A stretch of 64,000 nt of DNA from Apoda limacodes (Eukaryota > Arthropoda > Insecta > Lepidoptera > Limacodidae), in NCBI GenBank assembly GCA_946406115.1, contig OX291560.1:7503158-7567157 (forward strand), written 5' to 3'. The translations under genes and the position numbers were made by a program. Below are positions 1 to 11,510 of the stretch, one piece after another (position 1 is the stretch's first letter; every line of letters starts with the position of its first letter). The notes below the pieces were generated by a model. It did not search any database. It had not been told where the DNA came from and saw nothing but the letters and a program-made list of their open reading frames with translations.

Positions 1-254
1 CTTTTTAAAAAGAAAAATATTTTTCTTTACATATTATTCGGGATTTAAGTAAAGTAAAATGAACGTAGTATGTGCGCAAAACCTTAAATATTAGTAACTA
101 GATAATTATTATTTGTATTGAGAATTTGCTTATAACAGCCCTCAGTTTTGTATTAAGCAGTATTTTAATAAAATTCTAGCTAAATTATACAGGTATACCA
201 TTATGAAAACAAATCGAAACTTGGCGGAAACTAGAGGTAACTTTGTGAGCTTTT

Positions 255-465
255 ATCGTGAATCCACACACCCTAAATTCGGTTATCGGTGTAAGATTTC
301 AACGGTAACCCCTCAATTATAGAAAAAAAAACGGACTCACACTTGACGTTTTTAAGTATCCTATGTCCTTTCCTGGGACACAAACTATCTCCATGCCAAA
401 TTTCATCTTTAGACAGACAGACAGACAGATGGACAGAGCTACTTTTGCATATATAATATTTATAT
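255..465 (-). mobile_element. Helitron-like short element, fragment
   Basis: Read on the minus strand this matches the copies at 40337-40583 and 57891-58082. It has the (CAGA)n/(TCTG)n run at 413-430, the 'atgaaatttggcatggaga' block, and the 'accgataaccgaatttaggg' block near 270-290. The terminal CTAG is not preserved. Two short open frames here are accidental. Confidence 0.6.
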
Positions 466-973
466 GGATATAAGATACTGTGTAACCACACTGTATAACT
501 ATGCATGTAAACACTATCATGAGAACAGTCCATCGAAAAATACTAGTACACCGATAAATCGAGACATCAAGACATGCCGGGGCAGTCATAAAACTGACCC
601 CTGCGTCCATACGACCATTTCAGGGGTCAAGACGACCGCTGCCGAACCGACGGATATTTCTATTCAATAATTTATACAATTGATAAATAATAAATGGAGA
701 ATACCGCCGGCCGCCATGTTTTATTTTTATTTTGCTGTGGATGCAATATGGACTCGGCTTTGTGAAATACGCATTTTAAATGAATCATAAATTCATGTTA
801 GGGGCTTTATGGAAGTAGAATAAAGGGAAGAGGTAGGAAAGTATGATGATATTTATTTTTTATGATATAATTTGCATCAATGATTTGCATATAATATGGG
901 TTTAATTTGTAAGTAGTACTGTGATCAATGATAATTAACAATAGATATGTTGGTGTTTGGACTAGACAGAAAA
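466..973. other. AT-rich sequence, no gene seen
   Basis: A 68-codon plus-strand frame (464-670) covers part of it but has no recognisable domain. The remainder is low-complexity A+T-rich DNA. Confidence 0.5.
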
Positions 974-1034
974 TCCTACTACTATTATAAATGTGAGAGT
1001 TTGTATGTCTGGATGGATGTTTGTTACTCAATCA

Positions 1035-1043
1035 CGCTTCAAC
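1035..1043. repeat. Target site duplication, left copy
   Basis: CGCTTCAAC abuts the left TIR. The same nine bases abut the right TIR at 2761-2769. The interrupted element reads through correctly with only one copy. Confidence 0.8.
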
Positions 1044-2760
1044 ACCGGTGTGAAGAAAGCGGCCTTTTATAATCCGACCAAATTAAAAAGTAAAGGGTTT
1101 TAATGAAAGAATTTACTGAATTAAACAGAAATAACAATAAATAGACCAAAATAATGAGAAACCGGTCAAAAATTAAACAATAAGTAGAAAATAATATGGG
1201 TAAAAAATATTTTTCTCTTTAAATACACCTACACATCTTAAAATATTAAATGATACCACAGACTTAATCTTTTACCCTAAATGAAAAGACAGAGAAAATG
1301 GTATAAACCAAAATTATCGGAAAAGGGACGCTAAAGTTTTAAAAACAACAAATAAAAGTACAAAAATAAAAGATCTGTGGTGTGAGGTGCGGTAAATATG
1401 AAGCACACTATAAATCTGTCAATTGAAAAAATAGACACAATCAAACGCTGTTGAAACAAGCATTTTGTATTGCGCTTATTAATAAATATTTCAACTTGTG
1501 TAATACATCTTCTATTTAAATTCATCTTTTTCATTTGTCATTCTTCATTTGGTTTCTGGTTTAAAGAGGCTCAATTTCATGTGCGTCACTAAGTGTAACC
1601 GCATTTTTATGATAACCTTTTAGGCCGATAAGTATTATCTTTATAAAAATTTCTTTATCTTTTATTTTCTATTATTCAATTTGGAGAGGTATTACACATA
1701 TAGTAATATTTATTAATAATAGCAATACAAAATGGTTGTTTTAACAGCTTTTGATTGTAACTTTTTCCTTTACTAACAGATTAACGGTGTGTTTGAAATT
1801 TTGATAGAAAATAACTTTTACGCCGCTAACCATTTTACTCACAGTTTATATTATTTCTGGTTTAAAGAAGCTCAATTTGATATGCGTCACTAAGTGTTAC
1901 CGCATTTTTATGATAAGCTTTTAGGCCGATAATTATCACATTGTAAAATTTTCTTTTACTTTATTTTTTTTTTGAAATTGAAGAGTTATTACACAATTTG
2001 AAATATTAATAATAAGAGCAATACAAAATGCTTGTTTTATCGCTCTTTATTTGTGTCTATTTTCTTTCTTAACAGGTTTATGGTGTGTTTGAAATTTTGA
2101 AAGAAAATAACTTTTACGCCGCTAATCATTTTACTCACAGTTAACCCCGAGATAGGTGTGATTTGAATACTTTTTATTATTTGTGGTTTAAAGAGGCTCA
2201 ATTTGATATGCGTCACTAAGTGTTACCACATTTTTATCATTATCTTTATAGCTGATATGTATCACATGGTAAAATTTTCTTTAACATTTTGGAAGATGTA
2301 TTACATATGTTGAAATATTTATTAATAAGCGCAATAAAAAATGCTTGTTTCAACAGCGTTTGATTGTGTCTATTTTTTCAATTGACAGATTTATAGTGTG
2401 CTTCATATTAACCGCACCTCACACCACAGATCTTTTATTTTTGTACTTTTATTTGTTGTTTTTTAAACTTTAGCGTCCCTTTTCCGATAATTTTGGTTTA
2501 AACCATTTTCTCTGTCTTTTCATTTAGGGTAAAAGATTAAGTCTGTGATATCATTTAATATTTTAAGATGTGTAGGTGTATTTAAAGAGAAAAATATTTT
2601 TTACCCATATTATTTTCTATTTATTGTTTAATTTTTGACCGGTTTCTCATTATTTTGGTCTATTTATTGTTATTTCCGTTTAATTCAGTAAATTCTTTCA
2701 TTAAAACCCTTTACTTTTTAATTTGGTCGGATTATAAAAGGCCGCTAACTTCACACCGGT
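1044..2760. mobile_element. Foldback/MULE-type non-autonomous DNA transposon with long TIRs
   Basis: The element is 1,717 bp, starts ACCGGTGTGAAG and ends CTTCACACCGGT. Its terminal inverted repeats are about 469 bp each (1044-1512 and 2292-2760) and nearly identical. It is flanked by the direct repeat CGCTTCAAC (1035-1043 and 2761-2769), a 9-bp target duplication. Long TIRs with a 9-bp duplication suggest a Mutator-like or Foldback-type element. No transposase frame is present, so it would need to be mobilised in trans. The middle holds tandem copies of a roughly 300-bp unit. Confidence 0.8.
1557..2291. repeat. Tandem ~300-bp units inside the foldback element
   Basis: The phrase 'tttaaagaggctcaattt' recurs with minor changes starting at about 1560, 1861 and 2187, giving periods of about 301 and 326 bp. 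Each unit continues with 'gcgtcactaagtgt' and 'ggccgataa'. The end of the third unit runs directly into the right TIR, whose inner part resembles the end of each unit. The array may therefore have grown from the TIR. Confidence 0.75.
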
Positions 2761-2949
2761 CGCTTCAACCACTAGACGGATCGGGATAAAACTTGGCATA
2801 CATATAGGTTAGGTCCTGGAATAGCATATAGGCTACTTTTTATCCCTAAAAAATCAAAAGTTAAAAAAAAAAAAATTAATTGGAGTTAATTACAGAGTTC
2901 CATGCCGATAACCGAATTTAGGGCGGGTGGAGCCGCTGGCAAAGTCTAG

Positions 2950-3416
2950 TTCAAATAAACCCTAACATTAGAATCAAAAGGACTGTAAGGGTTTAAATTA
3001 CCTTTCTATAAAATTAATTAGGTTAGTAGGTACTACGTAATTTTATGTAAATTATTAAATTTTTATCTATTTCCAAGAGTTTTTTTATACTTCAAAGAAT
3101 AAACTTGTAAGTATTTAAATTCCGATTTAATTTTTCAGTTACCATTTTAATAAAATAATAGTAGTATATACCATACTACTATTATACTTATTTATATTAT
3201 AATATGCTTGTTAGACTTCTTCCCTTGATGTTGCTAGTAAATCACAAAATTAACATTAAATTTTCTGTACTAATGAGCTACTAAAAACAACCACTAGTCG
3301 TCGAAGCAGAAATCACCCATTTACCATCGAAGAAGCGTCACTCGATTCCATAATCGATCAATTAAACGGAGTCATTCGAATTCAAGAATTCAAAAACAAA
3401 ATAAAAATATCCTCAC
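2950..3416. other. Non-coding, nothing recognised
   Basis: AT-rich sequence with no repeat shared with the rest of the window and no coding frame. It lies between a Helitron-like element and the candidate exon at 3417-3469. Confidence 0.4.
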
Positions 3417-3469
3417 CTAACGCCTTCACTGTGAATTTTTTCGCCTGAGATCGCATTCACAATCGCCCC
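3417..3469 (-). CDS. Candidate short internal exon, unidentified
   Basis: On the minus strand a 53-nt segment sits between an acceptor-like 'attattCAG' (3472-3470) and a donor AG|GTGAGG (3417/3416). Only one frame is open, and it reads GAIVNAISGEKIHSEGV plus two nucleotides. The segment is about half G+C in a far more A+T-rich setting. The phase (0 in, 2 out) does not let it follow directly on the exon at 32783-32830, so linking it to that gene would need at least one unseen exon. I do not recognise the peptide. A chance pairing of splice-like signals is quite possible. Confidence 0.3.
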
Positions 3470-5079
3470 CTGAATAATATCGGATAATACAATACTTTTT
3501 GTTGAACCTTTTCTGTATGATTGCACATTTTACTAAACAACGCAGCGACATTGACTTCGAATGGCATTCCTTTTGCAACTTTTTAATTTTGAATTGTAAT
3601 CGAATCGCTGTCCTAACACTATGGCGATACGATTCACGTTTCTACTTCCATGTTTCAGTCAATGTTCCATCTTCAAGTAATTAATTGTCGAATGAATGGA
3701 CTTTATGTATTTGTGTTTAAGTTCATTTTTGAGTGAAGTCGTAAGCTCTTTAACTTAGGTTATGAGGTCATAAATGAAGAACTCAAAAAGCGTTCTATCG
3801 TATGTATTGCGGAATCAGTTCTTCATAAAGGCGCGGGACATTGTTAGAGATGGTTCGTATTGAATAGGTGTTGTTATCAGAAAATGCCTTTCCAGTAAAA
3901 AGGCGTGAGTTTTTCGTTTTCCATTTCGTATTGATGTGATCATTTTGAGATCTTTTCGTTATTTGACGATATTTAAAATGAGTTTAGATACTTTACTTTT
4001 GTACAGTATTTTATTTTGGGAAATTATGTGCCTCGCCTACTTACCTATTATATGAAAACTGATGATAGAAATTGTGTTTGTTAATCTATGTCAGACATTT
4101 AAATGAATTTTATTTCCAGAGGAATGGACGGTTGAATAGTGAAATAGGAATAACGTTTTCACTTTTAAGTATTGCAATGAGCAGTATTACCGGCAAACAA
4201 CATTATTACCGGCGACTTAATATGCATACGGGCTAAACCAGGCAGAATTTTTTTGGTAATGCAAGTCCGTATAATCATAAATTCGTATAACAGATATATG
4301 TGGATGTTTAGATCCCTACTGTATCTACACCTAACTAAAAAAAAAAAAAAAGTTACGTTTTTTGATTCTAAAATATCTACGCTACCCTTAATTATAAAAA
4401 TTAGTAAACTGAAAGAAATCTCTTTAGTCCTTCGTCTCTGGCAATGTTTAAGTTTCCTTCCATATGTAGCTACTTATCTCCTTAATCCTTCCTTTAACTT
4501 TCTTAAGGCGTCGACTCAGGAAAAATCCCTGGCGAGTCGTGTTAACCCCGTCGACTGTTTACGGCCGCGTTAACGACATTTTGGCCTGTTTTAATGACAG
4601 TTAATGAGTGCCAACGACTCCCAACGCTTTCCTTAACAACTTTCTACTTTCCTAATGCAAGTTTAAAGATGAGAGCTTAAGAAGAAATTTGGCGTCACAA
4701 TGAACTCTTATATATATAAATAGTTTGTTACTGGCGTCTTATGTAAACCACCACAGAATTTTGACTGAAGGTTTTTTTTTTGGGTTTTGAATTTGTTCTC
4801 AGGTGCATACTTTGCGAGTTATTTACTTCCAAAGATGAAAATTTTCTAACATTTTAACCGAAGTTTTCTATTAATATATATATAAGTATATAAAATCTAA
4901 AATAGATTAGAGTAAAATTTAAAATCCTACTTATACCACCTGTGTCTCACTGATTGCCTCAAACGAAAACCTCTGCTTCAGTTCATCAGTGGTAACGTCA
5001 GAAAAATAGTTTCGTAAATTATATTAACAAAAAAAAATCCATACAAAATAAATACCCTTAGTATCCATTTTGTATTGTA
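3470..5079. other. AT-rich non-coding DNA
   Basis: The frames at 3499-3684 and 4253-4573 have no signal of function and are rich in F, L, I and K, as expected from A+T-rich DNA. The stretch 4500-4640 is more G+C-rich but shows no frame or repeat I can name. Confidence 0.4.
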
Positions 5080-5320
5080 TTATAATTATGAAAGTATGTC
5101 AGGATGGCTGTTTGTTACTCAATCACGTTGCAAACATATAGGTTGGGTCCTGGTATAGGACATATGCTACTTTTTACTTTTTTACTTTTTAAATCTGAAA
5201 GTTTCCGCGGGAATAACTACAACCGAGAACCATAGCTACATCTGTAGAGTTATAACAAACTTCATTTGTATAATTAAGGAGTTTATTAAGAAGTTCCCCG
5301 TAGATATCCGAAACGGGCGG
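5080..5320 (+). mobile_element. Helitron-like element, degraded copy
   Basis: It matches 974-1043 and 2761-2949 in order: 'tgtttgttactcaatcacg', 'catataggttgggtcctgg', a poly-T stretch, 'taattaaggag', then 'cgggcgggcggag' near 5315. The terminal CTAG is gone. Confidence 0.6.
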
Positions 5321-5899
5321 GCGGAGATTGAATAAATAAAAAAAATAATTAATTAATTAATTATAAATTTAATAATTAAAATTAAAAACATAAATAAAAT
5401 AAATTAATAAAATCGGTTCTCAAGTTTTTAAATACCTATCACCAATAATTCTCATCCCACGGTGCCCTTAACTGTGCGAGACTTTTTTTTTATTTACACG
5501 CTTCATTCACATTAACTTACTCGCCAATTTCATTACTAAATTTCCACTAAGTAAGTCCTTGCGAGACTGCCGTTAAAACAAATTGGATTTTTCTAGAAGT
5601 TCCTCTCAACACGGGGCGGATTTAATTATTGTTTTATTACTTGTCACACTTTTGAGGGGTCTGTATTAATGTCATTTTGATTTTGGGGGTTCTGATGTCC
5701 GTCCACCACGGTTAAGGAAGTAATATGTAGTACCACTTTATACCTTTTTATAGTACTTATAGTGTGTTTTTTACCATTTCGGATGCAACTTGCCACATTG
5801 CCACGCAAACGAAATCACATGTAAAACTTGGTGTTTTTAAATACTAACCTTAGTTTTTTTATGCATGTAAAATAACGTTTTCTTGCCGGTGATTCCCAC

Positions 5900-6020
5900 A
5901 GCTTCAAACATTTGTACACATATGAAGACATAGTGTAGTGTGTGTATGTGTGTATAATCTCAAATAGGTAAACGTTTACAATTCTTTGACTTCAAATATG
6001 TGTACAAATGTTTGAAGCTA
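5900..6020. mobile_element. Short hairpin MITE
   Basis: The left arm 'gcttcaaacatttgtacaca' (from 5901) is the inverse of the right arm ending at about 6019. A related single arm at 12082-12118 shows this is a dispersed family. The intervening DNA is a TG-rich low-complexity spacer. Confidence 0.55.
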
Positions 6021-6249
6021 AATATGTCAATGTCAAGCTCTGGTATTTAATTTTTATTTTAGTTATAAACACTTTACTGCAATAAATCACAATAGGTGGA
6101 CTTCATACCATAGGCATTATTTACCAGCTGACCTTTGGGTATTAATATTCTTATAACACCTAGGTTATCATTAATCTAATTTACTTATGTTTAATGTAAA
6201 TAAATATATTTCTACGTAGAAACTTTGGCTTACGAGAGCGAGTTTGTTT

Positions 6250-6312
6250 TATATACTACTAAGGTGACGAACAAGCTTACGGTCCCCCTGACTTTAAGCG
6301 GTCATATTGATA
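6250..6312 (-). mobile_element. LINE 3'-end fragment (same family as 42216-45737)
   Basis: Read on the minus strand it matches the last ~65 bp of the LINE at 42216-45737, including the 'taccactaaggtg' terminus and the 'gaccgct' stretch. It is 5'-truncated and diverged. Confidence 0.6.
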
Positions 6313-6645
6313 GATTGTAGGACGTAAAATGGGAAAATTCGATACTTTGATATATAGAAAAACTCAATCACAAATTAAAATTATTGATGAATTACATTTG
6401 TATGGACAATTGAGTTTCTAGCTTAAAGATAGCGGCTGAACTTCGACCGAGGCAATGGTTTAACGATGTACGTAACCTCATGCCACAGAGTATCTAAGCT
6501 TACTTAATACCCACATTCGCTAAGTTGTATTATTAATGCACTCTTTTAAGGCTCAGTTTGTACAATTTATTTGAGACTGTTTTTCATATAAAAATAAAAG
6601 AATATAATTCCTTAACGGGAAAGATGTAGTTGGCATATTCATCGG

Positions 6646-6725
6646 CCAGAGTTGTGCCGCGATTGGTAGAGCCACTTACACGGATTGTAAGGAATGTTGC
6701 AAGTTCAAGTCCTGGTTCAAGGTTA
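6646..6725 (+). mobile_element. Possible tRNA-derived SINE head
   Basis: 'gattggtagagcc' resembles an A box and 'caagttcaagtcctgg' resembles a B box, about 45 bp apart. No tRNA cloverleaf is evident and no tail was identified. Confidence 0.3.
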
Positions 6726-7562
6726 ATTTTCCTATGAAATATATTGATCATTGGAAACATTAATGAGGTAAAAAGATTTTGATTTTGAAACGTTAAACAT
6801 GATTAGCACAAAAAAATCATTGTATACCTTCCTTTATGGATACAGTCAAAGTAATTTTAACAATTTTTTTTTTGTTTCATGTTTTTTTATCATTTTTATC
6901 AGAACTGTTCAAAAACATTATACATTCCCTATTGGTTACCATGAAACTTTATCTTCGACAAAATCCTAAATCATTTTATAGGTATCCGCATCGACTAGAC
7001 AATCCCCGCAGTTCTACCCAAGGCTAAACTTATTCCTGTGGAAACACTGAATCGCATTAAAAATATTCTTTGTTTTTCTCGGTAGGGACAGCCATATCTG
7101 TGCTAAAAAACCAAATTGATTGTAACCACCAGGTTCGAGGTGAGGAATAGTGTCCTGCCGGAAAATTCATTTCCGTTGTATCTTCTAATACTGAATTAAA
7201 GTATTCTAAAAGTATTATTTTGTCATATTGTCTTTCGACTTTACTTACAAATATGAATATTGTGAACTAAAAACTTACAATACAAATACTCTTTATTGCA
7301 CAGCTATTTACAGGTATTGTATAAATTTACATTGCAAAGAAAATTAATGCAGTACAATGTGGTGGTCTTATCGCTTATTAAGCGATCTCTTCCAAACAAA
7401 CCATGGGAACAAATTTTAAAAGCACTTTACTAGTACAGGGTGTGAACATGAAAAATAACAACAATTAATTAAATACAATAAACATTCTAAATACAAATAT
7501 GCATACATGTACATAAAAACAAAATATAACATTTTATACATATCAATAAATTTATACATGCA
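6726..7562. other. AT-rich non-coding DNA
   Basis: A 63-codon frame at 6836-7027 is hydrophobic and F/L-rich without other support. No repeats were recognised. Confidence 0.35.
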
Positions 7563-9120
7563 TATATGTACATTAGGGTGGAGTGAATTTGGCAAAAAAA
7601 AATTGTTTTTTTCCTTTTTTAATCTCCTATATCATTAATCGATGACCCTATTTTAAACCTTCCCCCGTGCAAAAAATTAAAAGTCTGCAACTTCATCTTC
7701 AGGTGGCGCACCTTGAACGTAGTTTACAGAAATCTTACATTTAAAGTTCTAAATTTTACCCGCAAATTAAAGTAATGTCGTAATTTTTTGTCATAAACAT
7801 TATATTTTTAAGTTCGTTTAGGTCTTATGTTGCATGTGAGTGCATTGTTTGTAAGTAAAATTTGAGATATTCGGGCTTATGATAATTCCACTTTCAGAAA
7901 ATTTCTTACATATATTCATTAACAATCCCTATACACACGGAAAGATTTGCGGTGTCCTGTGTTTGGCGATTCACTAAAACTAAGTAGTAATATATTACTT
8001 ACGTATTGTGATGTGATTAAATATTACTTTTGTATAAGAAACAATATGCTTCAGTTCAATAATGGGAAACACCCTTCAGTCAAAGACTTATATGAAATAA
8101 TTGCTATTAACATTGAAAAAATATAAAAATAAGCGTCTATTCCAAAGATTAGTCACCAACAAGTCGTCGCAAGTCTGATATCGTATAACAATAAGTATAA
8201 GAGTGTAAAAAAAATCCGCAGTGAAAAAAAAAGGAGTTCTACGGGGATTCTCAGAGGAAGTTGTTTGATATAACAACTTATAAGAGTGTATCGAGAGCAG
8301 TATGCAAATATGTGTTGAAAGTGCCTGTGGCCTAGGACAACTTCTTCAAAGACCAAAGAAATGATCGCGAAATGTATATTGGTTCTGTGGATAAGGTGAT
8401 GATAGAATCTATCCAGCGTAATTAGGTAAGAAAACGAAAGTATAATGAGTTTGTAAACAAATCTTTAGGTACCTACTCCAAGCCCTTCTTCATCTACCCC
8501 AGCGATAGTTTGGGCATCTGACAGTTCTTCTGAAACATCTGATGAAGATGAGATTCCTATAATAGAAACATCGAGACGATCTGGCAAAGCAACAGATGAG
8601 AGGTGAGCTGCAAAATCTAGCTGACGCGTATGAAATTGAAAAATATCCGTAGGTACCGCACTTACTTACCGCAGTAGAACGGTGCGTCAAGCTCGTAACG
8701 AGGTTATGTTATCTGGTTGCGGAACAGAAGCTAACGACAGTTTTATTCGTACAAGGATAAAAACCAGGCAAGACATATTACTTTTAAACATCAAATATCA
8801 TTATTTCCGACAAAAAGAAGGTGCGCTGACTTCTAATTTGAAACCATGAAACATGTCTTTCACTGTATTTTTTTTTTTTTATATAATTGTGTTAGTAATT
8901 TTAGGTATTGATATTGTAATATTGTATTAAATAAAGCTCTGTTTTTTTTACTAAAAGTTGTTTTTTTTTCAAATATGCTAACCTGATGTGCCACCTCAAG
9001 ATATTGACTTAGGAAGCTGAAATTTCGCCTGAACACTTTTAAGACTATGGGTCATTGATCGGTAATACAGGAACATAAAAATTAAAAAATGAGACTTGAT
9101 AAGTTTTTTGGAAACACTAA
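7563..9120 (+). mobile_element. Decayed DNA transposon with diverged TIRs and ORF remnant
   Basis: The left end (about 7563-7720) and the reverse complement of the right end (about 8960-9120) share an alignable run of about 100 bp. Landmarks are a T-rich start, 'atcgatgaccc' or 'atcaatgaccc', then 'cttcaggtggcgcacc' or 'cttgaggtggcacatc'. Inside, a plus-strand frame at about 8477-8603 reads a Ser/Glu/Asp-rich tail (SDSSSETSDEDEIPIIETS) ending at TGA. AATAAA at about 8930 could be its poly(A) signal. I cannot assign a superfamily, and no catalytic motif survives that I can see. Confidence 0.5.
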
Positions 9121-10065
9121 GAGAACGTGCTTGTTGTGTTTCAATGGATAACCTATTCCAAAGCTTAATAGCTTTAACTGTAAATGAATTAATGTATGAG
9201 ATTGGTGAACCCTTATTTTCAGTTATAATCTAGTTGTATCTTGTAGAGCTGATGTGCCATGAAATTGGAATTGTTCTTTTAGATACAAAAGTGTTGACGG
9301 ACTGAATAAGATGTTGAAAAGCAGAAATAAAATATGAGTATTCCGGCGAACGCGAATTGGGAGCCCCTTAAGCTTAGTACAGAATTCGGAAACATGGTCA
9401 AATTTTCGATATTAATCTAGAAATTCCCAGAATTATTGCTTGCGTCTTTATAGGATTTAAAGTAAAGTCATTTTTTTTATTCCATGTCGCAAAATGTGAT
9501 TAATTTAAATTTATAAAATCGATTGTCTTATTGAGCTCTTCAATTGAAACTTGAGTATATATTTGGAGATCGTCTGCATAGAGATGTTAGAGAAAGAAAT
9601 CTGAGAGCTAACAGAGTTAATAAAAAACAGCAAAGAGGAGAGGAGACAACACGCCACCCTGCGGGACGCCGACATTAATATCGCACCAAGCAGAGAAAAA
9701 ATCATTAGCCTTAATGCGCTGTCGACGTCCATGCAAGTAACAATGAAACCAGCCGATTACTGTAGGAGATATGTTAAGCAAACACTAATCCTCAATAAAA
9801 CATCAAAATCAACCGAATTAAAGGCTTTACGTCTAGTAATACCAAAACTGTGAAATTTCTTTTTTCTATTCCTCATATCATAAGTGTCTTTAATGAGTGC
9901 AGTAGTCGTACGTCGTCAGGACGGAAACCAGATTGGAAAGGAGTTAATAGTTTATTTTTTTGATAGGAAACAACTGAGTTGTTCGGAAACAAGACGTTCT
10001 GAAACTTAAGATAGGAAAGGTAAAATGGATATTGGTCGGTAATTACTTTATTTAAAACAAAATAT
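9110..10065 (-). pseudogene. Decayed non-LTR retrotransposon reverse transcriptase (Jockey/CR1-like)
   Basis: Minus-strand frames, broken by frameshifts and stops, spell a recognisable RT in order. They give LLTPFQSGFRP near 9925, the palm A region with FNSVDFDVLL near 9800, INVGVPQGGVLSPLLFAVF near 9640, and YADDLQIYTQV near 9570. A thumb-like LNPIKTQAIILG follows near 9450, and C-terminal LKGLPIRVRRNTHILF near 9360. Template-directed cDNA synthesis would have been its role, but the frame is interrupted at least three times. The sequence between the thumb and the C-terminal block appears deleted. It is a different family from the LINE at 42-45 kb. Confidence 0.8.
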
Positions 10066-10189
10066 AGCAAATGACCACTTGAAAAATCTATTCTAAATAT
10101 TGGTGAAAGAATTCGAATGAGTAGTATCTGTTTTAACCACCTACATTTATAGATAAAAAAACTTACAAACTTTATCTTATCAGCCTTAT

Positions 10190-10290
10190 ACCTCGCCACC
10201 GATGGTGATTTGTGCCATAGTCCACACGCTTTTTTTTTGCCGTATTTAGGTTTCCTAACGATGTACTCCTTCACCGAAAATCCAGTAGTG
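10190..10290 (-). mobile_element. SINE fragment
   Basis: It shares 'gccatagtccacacg', a T run, 'aggtttccta' and 'acgatgt' with the longer copy at 60860-61138. Only the tail half is present, without the tRNA-like head. Confidence 0.55.
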
Positions 10291-11150
10291 TATCCAATCC
10301 AATAATCAATGTACCTATACAGTTTTATATTATGTATAAGTACTTTAATGGTATATTTTTACGTAATGTTACAAAATATTAAAATATTATTATTTATATT
10401 TATCTAAAGTCGCTGAGAACACCTAGCAAGAACATAAACTCATAAAATATTGCGACAAAAACCACTTAATAAACAATAAAATTAAAATAATAAACATTTA
10501 CTATTATACCGGTTGGGTCATAACAAGGCTGTTTAAGGATATTAGCAATAAAACTGAGGTCAGGGAAATCTGACTATCAAATTCAATACCGGGTTCATAA
10601 AATGCACCAAGTATAATGATTATTAAATTCATATGCAAGTTCTGGGCTTCGTTTAATAACAAAGTACCTACAAGTGTTGTAAGTATTTTTATACGCCTAT
10701 ACGGCTACGCCAAACAATGTACGGTAATGTTTTAGTGTGTTATGGTGATATTATTAAAACACCACGTATGGGTCATATACCATAACAAAAGAAACAGCTC
10801 ATTAAGCAACGTGGAATCCGAATTTACATTCGACTTATATATAACTTATATATAATATAAGTTTCGCCACCCAGTACGCGGTCTCCACTCTAGGACACCT
10901 CTTCACCATTGGCTGTCGGTCCTACGACATGCGTCACCAGCTTGCTGGTATCTGAATTCTCCTCTCGTTGTCATCATTTCGAATTCAAACTACAAACTAT
11001 AGCAACTTGTGGGAAAGTCCTGTTGGGAGTGTCCACGTTTTGAATATTATTATATGATTCATATCTGATAAAGTCAAGTTTTCCATTGCGAATTTAGTTT
11101 TGCTTGTTTTTTTTTGATTTTCATGATTCATGATTTTTCCTTGCGGCTTC
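10291..11150. other. AT-rich non-coding DNA
   Basis: No gene or named repeat seen. The stretch 10860-10990 is more G+C-rich but is closed by stops in every frame over useful lengths. Confidence 0.35.
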
Positions 11151-11510
11151 GCTCGCGTAATATTTTAGTACCTGGGGACTAGCAACGCCACCTATTGTCA
11201 AGTAGCTTTAGTGTTGCTTAACAACGCCATCTATTGTCAAGTAGCTTTAGTGTTTCTGTGTCGGTAAAAATAATAGTATTACTACGAGTAGATGGTATGA
11301 TAACAAATAGGTGTCAGGAAGAGTCATATTTTACTGTTTATCATTGCCTGAAAACACGGATAAAACAACGTTTTCTAAAAATGATACCTAGCTAGATCGA
11401 TTTATCGCCCCCAACTCCCCCCCCAAAAACAAAGCCCCCGCAACCGAAATTTCATTGAAATTGTTGGAGCTGTTTCCGAGATTCAGATTATATATCTATA
11501 TAAAAAAGAA
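11151..11510 (+). mobile_element. Dispersed repeat, probable RTE-type LINE or SINE 3' end
   Basis: It is closely related to 34660-34955. Shared blocks are 'gccatctattgtcaagtagc', 'tgtcggtaaaaataatagta', 'aggaagagtca' and 'gatcgatttatcgccccc'. Both finish 'gtttccgagattcagatta' followed by a TA-rich tail. The 'ccatctattgtcaagtag' block is duplicated here (near 11190 and 11228). The AT-repeat tail suits RTE-type 3' ends, but no RT is attached. Confidence 0.6.

Larger units (their letters stand above)
974..2949 (+). mobile_element. Helitron-like element, split by a nested transposon
   Basis: The left part (974-1043) begins TCCTACT after an A. The right part (2761-2949) ends 'gccgctggcaaagtCTAG' before a T. 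The two parts join across the inserted element at 1044-2760 once one copy of the 9-bp duplication is removed. The TC start, CTAG end and A/T insertion site fit non-autonomous Helitrons as known in Lepidoptera. Internal landmarks shared with other copies are 'ttgttactcaatcacg', 'cggatcgggat' and 'ccgataaccgaatttaggg'. A SINE-like origin is not excluded. Confidence 0.6.

Noticed and set aside
4253..4573. 106-codon plus-strand frame
   Set aside because: It contains a poly(A)-encoded lysine run and hydrophobic A+T-driven residues, with no recognisable domain.
8625..8760. Host exon with minus-strand donor CG|GTAAGTAAG near 8670
   Set aside because: It lies inside the decayed transposon, and the plus strand is the one with coding remnants.
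9873..10274. 133-codon minus-strand frame as an independent gene
   Set aside because: Its C-terminal half is a frame of the decayed LINE RT (LLTPFQSGFRPD) and its N-terminal half is SINE-derived.
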